Assembly: GCA_009760885.1 (NCBI GenBank)
Contig: CM019713.1
Coordinates: 25,552,427 to 25,616,426, forward strand
Origin: Achatina immaculata
Taxonomy: Eukaryota > Mollusca > Gastropoda > Stylommatophora > Achatinidae
DNA: 64,000 nt
Direction of reading: 5' to 3'
Part shown: positions 1-11,100 of the stretch, in pieces
How positions within the stretch are numbered: the stretch's first letter is position 1
Layout of the letters: every line of letters begins with the position of its first letter
The notes under the pieces: model-generated
What the model was told of the DNA's origin: nothing
What the model saw: the letters and a program-made list of their open reading frames with translations, nothing else
Database searches by the model: none
Made by a program: the position numbers and the translations under genes

Positions 1-312
1 TTTATTCTTACTGCTGCTTGTTGGTCTAAATACAGCAGTGATGTTAATTGTATCAAATGTGTTGGAAATCCCATTTTTTCCATTATTTCCCAAAGTTTCT
101 GATGTTGTACACAATCAAATGCCTTTGAGTAGTCTATAAAGGATAAATATAGATTCACATTAAACTCCCTGCATTTCTCTATTATTAATCTTAGATTGAA
201 TATATGATCTCTTGATCCTCTTCCTTGCCTGAAGCCAGCTTGGACCATATTGACTTCTTCTTCTATTTTCTTTCGAAGTCTACCCATTACGATTTTTAAC
301 AGAATTTTACTG
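1..312 (-). mobile_element. Non-LTR retrotransposon reverse transcriptase fragment, running off the left edge
   Basis: Read on the minus strand, the segment is an open reverse transcriptase palm region. It has a block reading QAGFRQGRGSRDHIFNLR and then the metal-binding block FIDYSKAFD, followed by a leucine-rich stretch that continues past position 1. No stop interrupts this part, so the rest of the element lies outside the window. The wording of these blocks is of the RTE/CR1-type non-LTR class; the clade cannot be fixed from this piece. Confidence 0.75.
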
Positions 313-410
313 GCATGCTGCCTAAATATGTGAAATACTCTACCTCCTCAGTTGGCATTCCCTCAGCTACCATGAGGCTATTGTTTGCACTATTACTTTT
401 CATTATCTGT
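313..410 (-). mobile_element. Misplaced RT thumb fragment (YLGS motif)
   Basis: The minus strand reads EEVEYFTYLGS, a motif that normally lies downstream of the reverse transcriptase palm. Here it lies upstream of the palm fragment and joins it near 312. The two pieces are therefore either two insertions or one rearranged copy. Confidence 0.55.
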
Positions 411-414
411 TTCA

Positions 415-864
415 TTTTCCTCAGATGCATTTCACAGTTTTTTCCTGAGATGCATTTTACAGTTTTTTTTTCCCTGAGATGCATTTCACAGTTTTTTTTT
501 CCCCCTCAGATACATTTCACAGTTTTTTCCTCAGATGCATTTTACAATTTTTTGCATTTCACAGTTTTTTTCCTCAGATGCATTTCAGTTTTTTTTTTTT
601 TTCCTCAGATGCATTTCACAATTCTTTGCATTTCACAGTTTTTTCCTCAGATGCACTGCAGTTTTTTTTTTTCCTCAGATGCATTTCACAATTTTTTGCA
701 TTTCACAGTTTTTTCCTCAGATGCATTTCACAATTTTTTGCATTTCAGTTTTTTCTTCAGATGCATTTCAGTTTGTTTTTTTTCCCCTCAGATACATTTC
801 ACAATTTTTTGCATTTCACAGTTTTTTTCCTCAGATGCATTTCACATTTCCCCCCCCCCCCCCC
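415..864. repeat. Irregular TCAGATGCATTTCACA-T(n) array ending in poly-C
   Basis: About fifteen imperfect copies of a motif built from CCTCAGATGCATTTCACA followed by a run of T and often GCATTTCACAG. Unit length varies because the T-runs differ. The array ends in an uninterrupted C run near 851-864. Long open frames across it (rich in F, H, C, S) are by-products of the repeat and are not genes. Confidence 0.85.
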
Positions 865-1019
865 GAGGTACAATTTATGAACTGAAAAAAAAAACAAAAA
901 AACAAAGCATTATAGATCACTAATGCCTGCAGTGGGAGACTCTTTAACAAAAATAATGTGATCCAGGCACAAAAGGGCAAGCTAGTGAATAGGGAATAGG
1001 TAGCTCTGACTGTATTTAT

Positions 1020-2569
1020 TCTGTTTTGCTGGCAGATGAAATAAAATATACAGATGGACACCATGACCCATCATGGAGTAATGACATGAAAAAGGCAGTG
1101 TTTCTTTATTTTCTATTGAAACTACACAGAAAATTGAACTTTAAGAAGTTCATCGATGGACTAGCAGAAAAAGCATCCAAAAGACTAAACTTGCTCAAGC
1201 AACTTGCAAGTACTGGACAAAGCAACACTCAGACAACTGTACACAGGATATGTTAGATCTATAACAGATTACAACCTCCCCCTTGAGGCCACAGCATCAA
1301 AGAGCTCTTGTACACAAGTAGACAGAATCCAGAACCAAGCCATTCATTTCATTTGTGGGGCAGTGAGATCAACACCCACAGCTGCATGTGAAATTGATGC
1401 AAACATAGCCATTAGATATAAGACACAAAAAGTCAACCATTGAAGCACTAGAAAGATATAAATGCATGCACCCAGACCATCCTAACAGAACAGTGGTTGA
1501 TAAATGGAAGCATAATAATAGACTGAAACTGAAAACTCCAGTGCACATAGCAGAACACAAGACACAAACTACCTGAAGACAGAGAAGAACTTAGAAAAGT
1601 ACCAGACATCCCACCAAACACAAACTACACACTTCCTCAAACTAACACCAGACTCAAGAACAAATTAGTGAACAAATCATCAGACCCCAACACACTAAAG
1701 CTGTGTGCACTGGAGACCATAGAATCCTACCCCAAGGACTGGATCCATGCATACACTGATGGGTCAGCATTCAAGGAAACAGACAATGCAGGATATGGGG
1801 TACTCATAATGTTTCCAGACAAGACAACAAGCCACATTTCTGTTCCTTGTGGATCTCACTGCTCCAGTTATGATGCAGAGATGCAGGCAATATTAGCAGA
1901 CCTGGCAGCCACCACCACCAAATACAAAAAAACCAGTCTGTTCTCCAGGCCCTTGAAAACTGGATACCATCAGCTGATCACATTACAACTGACATACTCA
2001 GTGCAATAAACCAACTTGCCTCCTATGACATCAAGACCACCTTACAATGGATACCAGGGCACACAGAAATCAGAGGAAATGAACATGCTGACAGACTGGC
2101 AAAAAGTGGAGCCACCATGTCACAGCCCCCCATCCCCACCAACATAAGAACGGCTAAACACATTATACACAACTGCAAGCAGCAGTGGATGGGCAGCTGG
2201 GCCAGTAATCCAACTGGAAGATCCCTATATACACACCTGCCAAAGTCTAACCCCGGAGACCATATCAAGAGCTTATGTCGTAGAAACCAATGCACAATTT
2301 TCAGGTTGCGAACAGGACACATCACCCTCAATAAGCACTTACACAGAGTGACCGCTGACCGCACACCAGACTGCATGCACTGCAACAGACAAGAAGCAGA
2401 AACTGTTAAGCACCACCTGCTGGACTGCAGTGCATTGAAGGACCTTTGGAAGAGCCTGATAGCACCAAACTCCCCAATCACCGACATTCTGTATGGAGAT
2501 GTAGAACAGCTGAAGAGGACCTGTACGTTTCATTATCTAGCACAAGGGAAAAAGTGTGAAAACTTGTAA
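1020..2569 (+). mobile_element. 3' half of an I-like non-LTR retrotransposon (RT thumb, RNase H, zinc knuckle), degenerate
   Basis: Several frames together give the end of a retroelement polyprotein. A thumb-like segment (NFKKFIDGLAEKASKRLNLL near 1135-1195) is followed by a link region. An RNase H domain comes next, with WIHAYTDGSAF (1740-1773), YDAEMQAIL and WIPGHTEIRGNEHADRLAK (2049-2105). The C-terminal knuckle is CMHCNRQEAETVKHHLLDC, and the stop is at 2567-2569. Frameshifts occur near 1215, 1440 and 1930-2010, so it cannot be expressed as it stands. The RNase H domain downstream of RT is characteristic of the I superfamily. The reverse transcriptase core is absent: the copy is 5' truncated. 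Confidence 0.85.
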
Positions 2570-2994
2570 ACCTGGGGATCAGAAAATTCAGGGTCAAAGT
2601 TATTTTCCAAAGGATAAACTTGTATTTATTTCAAATTTGTCGCTGTTTTTCATTACACTAGTTGTGACCTATCACAGTTTGATGGGGAGAAATAGAAACT
2701 ATGATTTGCACTGAATTCTTTGCAAGCTTTCTTTTAACAAATTTCTTCAGATAATTTTTCAGAGAAAAATAACTGAAATATCCAACACTTCCTGAATGAT
2801 ATCCCATTGACTGAGGGAGAATTAATATGTATCTCATAATAACTTATCAAAAAAAAAAAAAGATAACTAGAAATATTCATTGCTTAAAACTGTGTGCATA
2901 TTGACTTTACCATAGCACTGATCTGTGTGCAGGGGAATAATTCCAACAGTAATTATTATTTGCAGTAACATGCAGTATATTTAAAGGCACACAT
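2570..2994. other. AT-rich spacer, nothing recognised
   Basis: No open frame, splice-bounded exon or repeat recognised. It includes a short poly-A run near 2850. Confidence 0.6.
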
Positions 2995-4065
2995 ACTTTT
3001 CTTTTTCTCCAATCTCCCTGGAACTGTGAGCTGGTCTTTTGCAACCAGTATGATAGAGATATTGAGACACAGCATCATGCTGACTTGGGAGCTGGTGTGA
3101 TGGAGATATTGAGACACAGCATCGTGCTGACTTGGGAGCTGGTGTGATGGAGATATTGAGACACAGCATCGTGCTGACTTGGGAGCCGTTGTGATGGAGA
3201 TATTGAGACACAGCATCGTGCTGACATGGGAGCCAGTGTGATGGAGATATTGAGACACAGCATCATGCTGACTTGGGAGCCAGTGTGATGGAGATATTGA
3301 GACATAGCATCATGCTGACTTGGAAGCCGTTGTGATGGAGATATTGAGACACAGCATCATGCTGACTTGGGAGCTGGTGTGATGGAGATATTGAGACACA
3401 GCATCATGCTGACTTTGGAGCTGGTGTGATGGAGATATTGAGACACAGCATCATGCTGACTTGGGAGCCGTTGTGATGGAGATATTGAGACACAGCATCA
3501 TGCTGACTTGGGAGCTGGTGTGATGGAGATATTGAGACACAGCATCGTGCTGACTTGGGAGCTGGTGTGATGGAGATATTGAGACACAGCATCATGCTGA
3601 CTTGGGAGCTGGTGTGATGGAGATATTGAGACACAGCATCGTGCTGACTTGGGAGCTGGTGTGATGGAGATATTGAGACACAGCGTCGTGCTGACTTGGG
3701 AGCTGGTGTGATGGAGATATTGAGACACAGCATCATGCTGACTTTGGAGCTGGTGTGATGGAGATATTGAGATATAGCATCATGCTGACTTGGGAGCTGG
3801 TGTGATGGAGATATTGAGACACAGCATCATGCTGACTTGGGAGCTGATCATGGCGGCTGTTTTTTCAGCCCCTGAGTGCAACTAAAAAACAGGATGTGCA
3901 GTACTTCTTTAGCAGACTCCACCATCATGGGGATTATGGTGATCCCAGCCTCATTAACCAGGCTAGTCCCGTTACTGAGGATACCAGTGGAAAGGTGGAA
4001 CAGGATCTTGGTCGGCTATAGGTCGCTGAGTGGCAATTCGGACATTGTCTTCACCTTCACATGCT
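2995..4065. mobile_element. Dispersed repeat family A, copy 1, with internal minisatellite
   Basis: The segment starting with CCCTGGAACTGTGAGCTGGT (about 3018) and the segment after the tandem array (CATGGCGGCTGTTTTTTCAG to the end near 4060) match the copies at 21190-21500 and 51010-51360. The tail also matches 33653-33900. In the 21-kb copy the head continues upstream into RNase H-like coding sequence, so the family probably derives from an RNase H-bearing retroelement. A T/TTC-rich stretch precedes the head here and at 51 kb, which looks like the reverse complement of a GAA-type tail. Confidence 0.7.
3043..3846. repeat. 47-bp minisatellite, about 17 copies
   Basis: The unit reads TTGGGAGCTGGTGTGATGGA, GATATTGAGACACAGCATCA, TGCTGAC. 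Copies are more than 90 percent alike; the changes are mostly CATCATG/CATCGTG and GCTGG/CCGTT. The unit equals the head segment of family A, which is single copy at 21 kb and 51 kb. Minus-strand open frames here are repeat artefacts. Confidence 0.95.
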
Positions 4066-4249
4066 TTTATTAAAAGGCTTTACCACTACATGCATCACTT
4101 TTTATGGACTAACAGAAGCAATGCAAGAAGCATACAAGAGTTTTTCAGATGAAATTTTAAAAATGCATATTACACGAAACTTTTATTTGGTACAAGAAAA
4201 AAATAACACCCCTAGTTTTTCAGTGTAGTCTCCCTTGCTTAGCAATGCA

Positions 4250-5490
4250 TTTTTGCCATCTGTGAATTAGCACCTGAATTCCGCTGCTGGCAAGATTCTT
4301 CAGCTGCCGTGTGTGGAGCGGTGCTCCTCCCGGTCAATGAGGAAAGGTACAAATGGGGGTGCTGCGCGGAAAAGGTGGTAGAAAGAATAAAGCGAAGCAA
4401 AAAGTCAATCACGGCACCTCTGGTCTGGAGGTCAGCCACGTCCTGAGTGCAGTCATATCGGGTGAATTGCATGCACCGGCTTAACCCAGAGGTTAAGACA
4501 CTGCTGGCGAGACTCTTTGAATTCCACATGTGGAGTGAAGCTCCTCCGGGTCAAGGAAGAAAATGCGAAAAAGAAATAAAGGTTGCTGTGCGGCGCTGAC
4601 GTGAAAAGGTGAAGGAAAGGATAAAGTGAAATTTAATCGGTATGTCCAGTAGTATCGCTGCGAGAGCTACACATACCACGGCGCCTCTGCTCTAGAGGCC
4701 GGCCATGTCCGAAATACACCTACACTGGTGAAATATGCCTAAACCAGCACACACCAGGGGTGAAACTTGATGGCCAGGCATGTCACGCCACCTCTGCTCT
4801 AGAGGTCGGTCACGCCGTAAAGACGCCCATACTGGGATAATATGCCTAAACCGGCTCAACCCAGGGGTGGAAGTCACTAGTGGCGAGGATTCGTCCTCCT
4901 GGACAAAAGCTCCATCCTGGTCACAACTAGGAAGGGTAGCGGCCACAACCGCAAAATGCTGAAGTCGGAGACACTGGACCAGGGCAGTCTAGATAGGCAA
5001 CCACCTATCACCCGGTGGGGATGTATGCGTTTCCTAATCACACTGAGGTTTTCCGGTGAGAAAGTCCAACACTGGGCTGGATGGGCAACCACCTCTCACC
5101 TGGCAGTGATACACAGGCATCTCAAAACATGTCGAGGTTCTCCGGTGAGAAAGTCCAACTGTGGGCTACCACCTCTCACCCAGTGGGAATATACTGACAT
5201 CCAAAACACGTCGAGGTCTTCCGGTGAGAAAGTCCAACTCTGGACTAAACTGGTGCAACGAAAACCACGGTGTCACGCAATCCTGCTTCTGAGACCCACC
5301 AAGAATACAGGCTCAAGTGCTGCAGTACTCTGAACCTCTTGTGTCCTCTCGGGGATCTCGTGTGGTCCTTTCGGGGGAACCACAGGACTAAACGAGGACC
5401 ACAGAAGTAAATTCAGTAGGATCATAGGGTGGTCTTGGTGGTAGAAGCGAACGAAGAAGAAGAAGCACCTGAATTCTAGTCAGAAAAAAA
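4250..5490. repeat. Degenerate repeat region with three nested tandem motifs and a GAA-rich tail
   Basis: The phrases CACCTCTGGTCTGGAGGTC and CTCTGCTCTAGAGG recur at about 4415, 4685 and 4795. A longer unit with AAGAATAAAGCG and GAATTCC(G/A)C recurs at about 4275 and 4510. TTCCGGTGAGAAAGTCCAAC recurs at about 5053, 5140 and 5220. The block ends in GCGAACGAAGAAGAAGAAG, like the ends of family B at 7850 and 16310. It appears to be an old composite element. No gene is supported. Confidence 0.6.
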
Positions 5491-5884
5491 AAAAAGTTCC
5501 TTTCTTCGTGTTGGCAGGGGTCACCACTTTGTGTATTTGCCCAGGACTGTTGGTGATGTTAAGCTGGTTACGCTGCATGCTTCACATTTCTCACGATGTT
5601 TATCTGAGGGGTTGAGGCCTTCAGAAGACAAGAATGCGCTTCTTCCTTTAGAGTATGTCTGCAAAAAAAGGTCACCATCTTGACATGCGCTGCTTAACAA
5701 CAGTGGTACTATTTGCTTACTGACATCATTGACCTTGGTGCTGTCAGATGGTACTACTGAGGGATTTCTTTTATTGTCAGAAATTTTTATTCTCATTTTC
5801 TAACTTTTGTTTGATTCATCCTCATAATGCTCACATAAATTGCTGCAATTACATGCAAAATAGAAGTCTGAATAGTCTGATTTA

Positions 5885-6195
5885 TATCAGTGACATTTAT
5901 GATCACAGAGGGGAAAGGTGGGATTTATGATCACAGAGTGGAAGGACGGTATTTATGATCATAGAGTGGAAGGACGACATTTATGATCACAGAGTGGAAG
6001 AGTGACATTTATGATTGCAGAATGGAAAGACAGCATTTATGATCATGGAGTGGAAAAGTGGCATTTATGATCATAGAATGGAAGGACAGCATTTATGATT
6101 GTGGAATGGAAGAGTGGCATTTGTGATCACACAGTGGAAGGGCGACATTTATGATCACAGAGTGGGAGGGTGACATTTATGATCACACAGTAGAA
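5885..6195. repeat. 28-bp degenerate minisatellite, about 11 copies
   Basis: The unit is close to ACAGAGTGGAAGGACGACAT followed by TTATGATC. Copies vary at several positions (GGACGACA, GAGTGACA, GGACAGCA). Confidence 0.85.
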
Positions 6196-6479
6196 GGTGT
6201 AGAAAATTATTTTAAAAGACTAATTGCCTGGACTGAAAAAATGAGTAGAAAAGAAAGTTAATTGTTTAAATTAAAACTCACAACGTGGTGTGGAGGGGGC
6301 AGGGAGATAATGTGAAACTGGTGAATAGAACAAGACTTGGAGGGGCAATAAACACATTTAGGACACCATAGAAGAAGAGAAGGTGGCAGTAGGGAAGGAA
6401 GCTAGGAGAAATAAACAAGAAAGTAGAGTATAAATCGCATTAAAAAAGTGGAAAACTAAAGAAGTCAAAGGAAGCTGAA

Positions 6480-7320
6480 GACATTATTAATTCCAGCTGG
6501 GTGGAGACAGCCAGCCTGGAAAATAAGGCACTGTTCTAGGACCCTCTAAGATTGTACATTAGCAGAACAAGAGCGGATCGCACTAACAGAAATGTCCTGT
6601 TTTCCTCTGTGGTTGCTAAGTCAAAAATGTTTAGCCACAGGTGTCCAGGCCCTCTTAGAAATGTCATTATGATGTTGACGAAAACAGTCTCCTAAGCGTA
6701 AACAGGTCTCCCCTATATACTTCATATCACAACGTTTGCACATAATGGCATAAATAACATTTTGTGAGGTGCAGGTGAAACCCTCTAGAACTGATAACGT
6801 GGACTTAGGGAAGGGGATCTGGCTAGCATCGACAACAAATGGGCAAGTGTTGCATCTACAATGTCCGCAATGTCTGGCACCATAAAAAGTGTCATCTGTC
6901 TTAAGGTGACTTCAAACTAAAAAGTCCCTGGGGTTCTTGTCCCGTCTATAGGCCTCCTATGGGGGTTCCCCAAAAAGCTCACGTGTATCAGATTCAGTCT
7001 GGAGGAGATGGAAATGGTGAAACAGTATGTTCTTAACTACCAAACTATGAGGGTGGTGCGTGAGTACCAGTTTAACTCTGTCCGAACTACAGTGCAGTGT
7101 AGGTGTGAGGGCTTGTTGCCATGATATATGGCTGATGCGGTTCCAAGATGACGAGAGAACATGTTCTTGATAGATTTTAGATTTCTTCTGCCAACACAGC
7201 TGTGCTATAATCATAAATGTGGACAATGTTTAAATAAAATGTTAAAGGATTATCATCATTGAATGTCAGACAAGATTATAAGCGCTTCAGTCTCTTGTGA
7301 AGGAGGATCTCAACAAACTG
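6480..7320 (-). mobile_element. Penelope-like element fragment with GIY-YIG endonuclease (duplicon copy 1)
   Basis: On the minus strand a linker (HHPHSLVVKNILFHHFHLL, then TRELFGEPP) leads to a cysteine/histidine cluster (HCGHCRCNTCPF). A GIY-YIG-type core follows (NVIYAIMCKRC then MKYIGETCLRLG and a downstream H). This order is the C-terminal half of Penelope-like retroelements, in which the endonuclease follows the reverse transcriptase. The reading frame is broken between linker and endonuclease, and an in-frame stop follows the core. The RT itself is missing. Confidence 0.85.
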
Positions 7321-7394
7321 CATGCACTCTGTAGTACTGGCTAGAACCCTGACAGAGTTTAGGTGTCAGGTAGGAATGAGGATCAGTGTGCCTA

Positions 7395-7870
7395 TCATTT
7401 TGGCCAATCCTAAATGCGAATTGTGAAGTGAAACAGTTCCCTAATCTTTGTCTCTCTCCTGAGTTGTTACCTTGTCGAGGTGAGAGAGAGCTTGTGTGTC
7501 CCCATGACCCAAAGAGCTGTGCTGGCGGCCTGGCAGGGTCACCCAAGCTTGACAGGTCTGAGGGTGGGGGCCAGACAAAGCACAGCTCAAACCCTGGTGT
7601 CTTGTGGGATGGCTGGGACCAGACAAAGCACAACTCAAACCCTGGTGTCTTGTGGGATGGCTGGGACCAGACAAAGCACAACTCAAACCCTGCTGTCTTG
7701 TGGGATGGCTGGGGACAGCCAAAGGCTATGGAAGCAAACCTGAAGGAAGTGCATGCTGAATACGAATGTACTGGGCCCAAAGAGCAGAGTGACGCAGACA
7801 TGCCAAGAACCGCAGTACATTGCAACTCTTGCTCAAAGAGAGCGAACGTCGAGGAAGAAGAAGAAGACTA
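7395..7870 (+). mobile_element. Dispersed repeat family B, copy 1
   Basis: Shares blocks such as GTGTCCCCATGACC, TACTGGGCCCA and CAGAGTGACGCAGAC with copies at 11975-12500, 15755-16330 and 17690-18240. It ends in a GAA-repeat tail, as many SINEs do. No clear tRNA promoter boxes are visible, so the class is uncertain. Confidence 0.65.
7572..7715. repeat. 48-bp tandem repeat, 3 copies, inside family B
   Basis: The unit begins CAGACAAAGCACAACTCAAA and ends GGGATGGCTGGGAC. The same repeat has 5 copies at 15937-16176 and only one at 12320 and 18050. The array therefore expanded inside the element and changed again after the segmental duplication. Confidence 0.95.
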
Positions 7871-8056
7871 ACCATTGCACCTACTCATACTGTGTGACAT
7901 AGGTGCAGATTACAAATTAACAGACTTTGAATATGTGTATAGACTGTCTTTGCAGTGTATGTTATTATGATGTCCAGGACACATTTATCTGATATTGGTA
8001 TTGTCTAGAAGTATTTGAGTATATAAAAGTTTGCAAATTTTTATTTACTTTCACAG

Positions 8057-8107
8057 GAAATGAACACTTGGAGTTTATGGGGGCTACTGTGTGGAAAAAT
8101 TAGCAAG
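8057..8107 (+). CDS. Candidate exon A0 (17 codons)
   Basis: Acceptor TTTACTTTCACAG precedes it and donor GTAAAT follows. The frame reads EMNTWSLWGLLCGKISK; the other two frames contain stops. The duplicated copy at 16518 keeps the same frame and splice sites but has four different residues. Confidence 0.5.
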
Positions 8108-11100
8108 GTAAATATTACACAGACTAATCCATAATAGCATGATATTTAAGTACATGAATTAATCCATATGGGGTGGAGCTCTTTAACCCATTTCATGTGT
8201 GTCACAAGTAAGCTTGTCCAAGCAAAAGCCAGTTCATGCCGTGTGTATCACAAGTAAACTTGTCATAAAACTTGACATCCACTTACACATCATGTAATAC
8301 TCTCCTGCCACTCACCAGCAAAGTATTCTGCCTCATAATCATCAACAGAATTGTACCAGCGCTTGAGGGAAAACTTTGGAAAGAGCAGGCAGGATTTAGG
8401 AAAGGAAGATCATGCATAGATCTCTTATTTGTCCTTAGACAAATATTAGAACAGGCAAATGAGTGGCATAGCACAACATATCCACTGTTTATAGATTTTG
8501 AGAAAGCCTTCAACAGTGTCAACAGAGATGCACTGTGGAAAATTCTAAGATGGCATGGGCTCCCTCATAAGATAGTGAATGTCATCAAAGCCCTATATAA
8601 GGGTTTTCAGTGCAAAGTGATCTGTGGAGATCACTTCCACCAGCTTTAGGGTACAAACAGGAGTGAAGCAGGGATGCATACTATCACCAACATTATTTAT
8701 CCTGGCAGTAGCTGGTTGATGAAGTAGGCAACATCAGACAAACGCAGAGGATTACAATGGACCCTTGACACAGTGCTGGAGGACCTTGACTTTGTGGATG
8801 ACATCTGTCTACTATCAAGCAACTACAAAGATATGCAAGATAAAATAAACAAGCTAACTCAGAATCTAACAGTATAGGATTAAAGGTCAGTGTAGGAAAG
8901 ACAAAGTTAATGAAGCAAAATGTGAACAACAGAATTGTACTAAGAATAGGTAACAAACTAGTGGAGGAGGTCAACAAATTTGTATATCTTGGTGGTAGAG
9001 TAGAAAGTTGGAGACAGCACAGAAGACATCAACAATAGACTTACTAGAGCAAACCAGGCTTTTGTAAAACTGCAGGCTATAGGATAATCTAAAAAAAATT
9101 AGCACGAAGATGAAAATCAGAATATTTAAGAGTAATGTTTTAAGTGTACTACTTTATGGAAGTGAATGCTGGAAAATCACCAAAACTATAGAAAACGAGC
9201 AGAATTTTTTCCAGACTAAATGTTTACAAAGAATTAGAATATTTTGGCCAAACAGCATAAGAAATAACATCTTGTTAGCAGAAATGCAGATGAAGCCACT
9301 GACAGCAATTATTGAGGAAAGACGCTGGCGATGGTTGGGACATGCTCCGGATAACTGATGACTCAGTACCAAAAATAGCTCTAAGATGGACACCACAGGG
9401 AAACAGAAGTAAGGGTAGACCAGTAGAGACATGGAGAAGAACAACAGAGAGGATGTTGAGCAATAGAGGGCTCACATGGGCAAGAGCAGAAAAAAAGGCA
9501 AAGGACGTGCATTTGTGGAAAACCCTTACAGAAGCCCTATATGCCTTGGGCATTTAAGGTTCAGAGAGCGAGATTGTTTTGTTTTGGGATTGTCCGTCCG
9601 TTTTCTATGCAAGTCGGTCCGTTTTATCTCCTTTCTTGAATTTGAAAGCAAGTGAAAATCAACTGTCAGGTAGGCCCGTCACAACTTCATCAGAGCGCCT
9701 TTAGCCAGATGTTTTCAGAGTGATCCAGGTTGGCCTTCATGGCTAGCATAGCGGTCTTGTGGGATAAACCCACACCATACATCATCCAACCCAGCAATCC
9801 CCTACTAACAAAAGTAACATAAATCAGTAATTAGTTGTGTTTATGGAATTGTATTTCCTCTTCTCAGATGATGACTTCATCTTGGGACTACACTGAAGAT
9901 TTGTTTGATGTGAAAAGGAAGAAAGAACTAAACAAGATCCATAAGGAGAATGGTGCGGAGGACTTTCGTGTAAGTTAACATTTAAAACAAAAAAAAAACA
10001 TTTATCTTAAGTGTGTCCGTGTTAGATTTACATATAGTAAAAATGTTAAAACTCTTCTAAGTGTTAATGTGCTTTAGATCAGGAGAAAAAGAATTCTTCA
10101 TATTACAGTTTGGAAAGGTTTTTGTTTTTGGGTTTTTAAAAAAAATGTTTATGACAGTTGTTTTACAGCTTTTATCAACTTCTGGTAATTACTGTCCTTG
10201 GGCACACTCCTTATAGAGCTTCATCATCATCATTTTTCATTCCCTTGGGAGCAAAGGCTCTCTAATCCCTGTTATTGGATTTATTCTCTTCTTCCTTCCA
10301 TGGGTATCCCTTGTCCTTGAGCAATGTCATAATTTCCCTTTTCCAAGTATTTCTAGGCCATGTTCAGTTTTTATTTCCCTGAGGATTCCATGTCAGTGCT
10401 CGTCATGTTATGCTGGTGTCAAGGTTTCCTGCTTGTGTGGCCGATCCACCTCCATTTCCTAGACAAGATTTGCTGGTTCATAGGGTCTTGTCCTGCTCTC
10501 CGCCAGACCTCCTCGTTCCTGATTTTGTCTTTGCCAGATTGTTGTTTGTTTATGATAGTTTTACAGCTTTTATCAACTTCTCATAATTACTGTCCTGTTC
10601 CATACTTCTTGTGATGCTTTGGTGTGCTGGATAGTTAGCTTGCCCAGCAGCTTCTTATCTTGACAGTAACTGATTTAATATTATAGGCCCAGTTTCAATA
10701 CAGTGAAAAGTTTGAAATACTGCAAGAATCATCAGAATGTGACGTGATGCGTACAAGTGTGGTAAGCGTATTGTCAGCGATCAACTTGTGATGCTAAACT
10801 GAAACCATTTGTAGAAGACATGTTCTGGAAATTAGAGAAATTAATAATTTTGGAAAAACACTGCAATATCTGTGAAACACAAAAAAGTGAGGGATGCCTG
10901 GAGTCTCATTTTATTACAGTAAAGATCAAAGTCAGTGTCGGTAAAGACACTGCAAGATCTACTCCGCAATGTATGAGGACTGTTTGCAAAGTTCTGGTAC
11001 TGAATTTTTTTCCAGGAAACTATAGTATGCAGCGAAGTGGCACCAAGGTATGAGTTGTTGGAACTGTTCCCGACCGCACATGCAGAATCTGAACTTATTA

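Larger units (their letters stand above)
6480..8647. repeat. Segmental duplication, left half, copy 1
   Basis: Nearly identical, in the same order, to 14844-17105. It contains a Penelope-like fragment, a family B repeat, candidate exon A0 and an RTE fragment. The only large length difference is the number of 48-bp repeats (3 here, 5 in copy 2). The match ends abruptly in the RTE fragment at the sequence CTTCCACCAGCT. Confidence 0.95.

Noticed and set aside
3043..3846. CRISPR-like regular spacing of repeats here and at other arrays
   Set aside because: The units are contiguous without unique spacers and the genome is eukaryotic.
7386..7871. Open frames of 90-170 codons on both strands over the family B repeats
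   Set aside because: They depend on 48-bp repeats (a multiple of three) and recur in every copy of a dispersed element with frame breaks.
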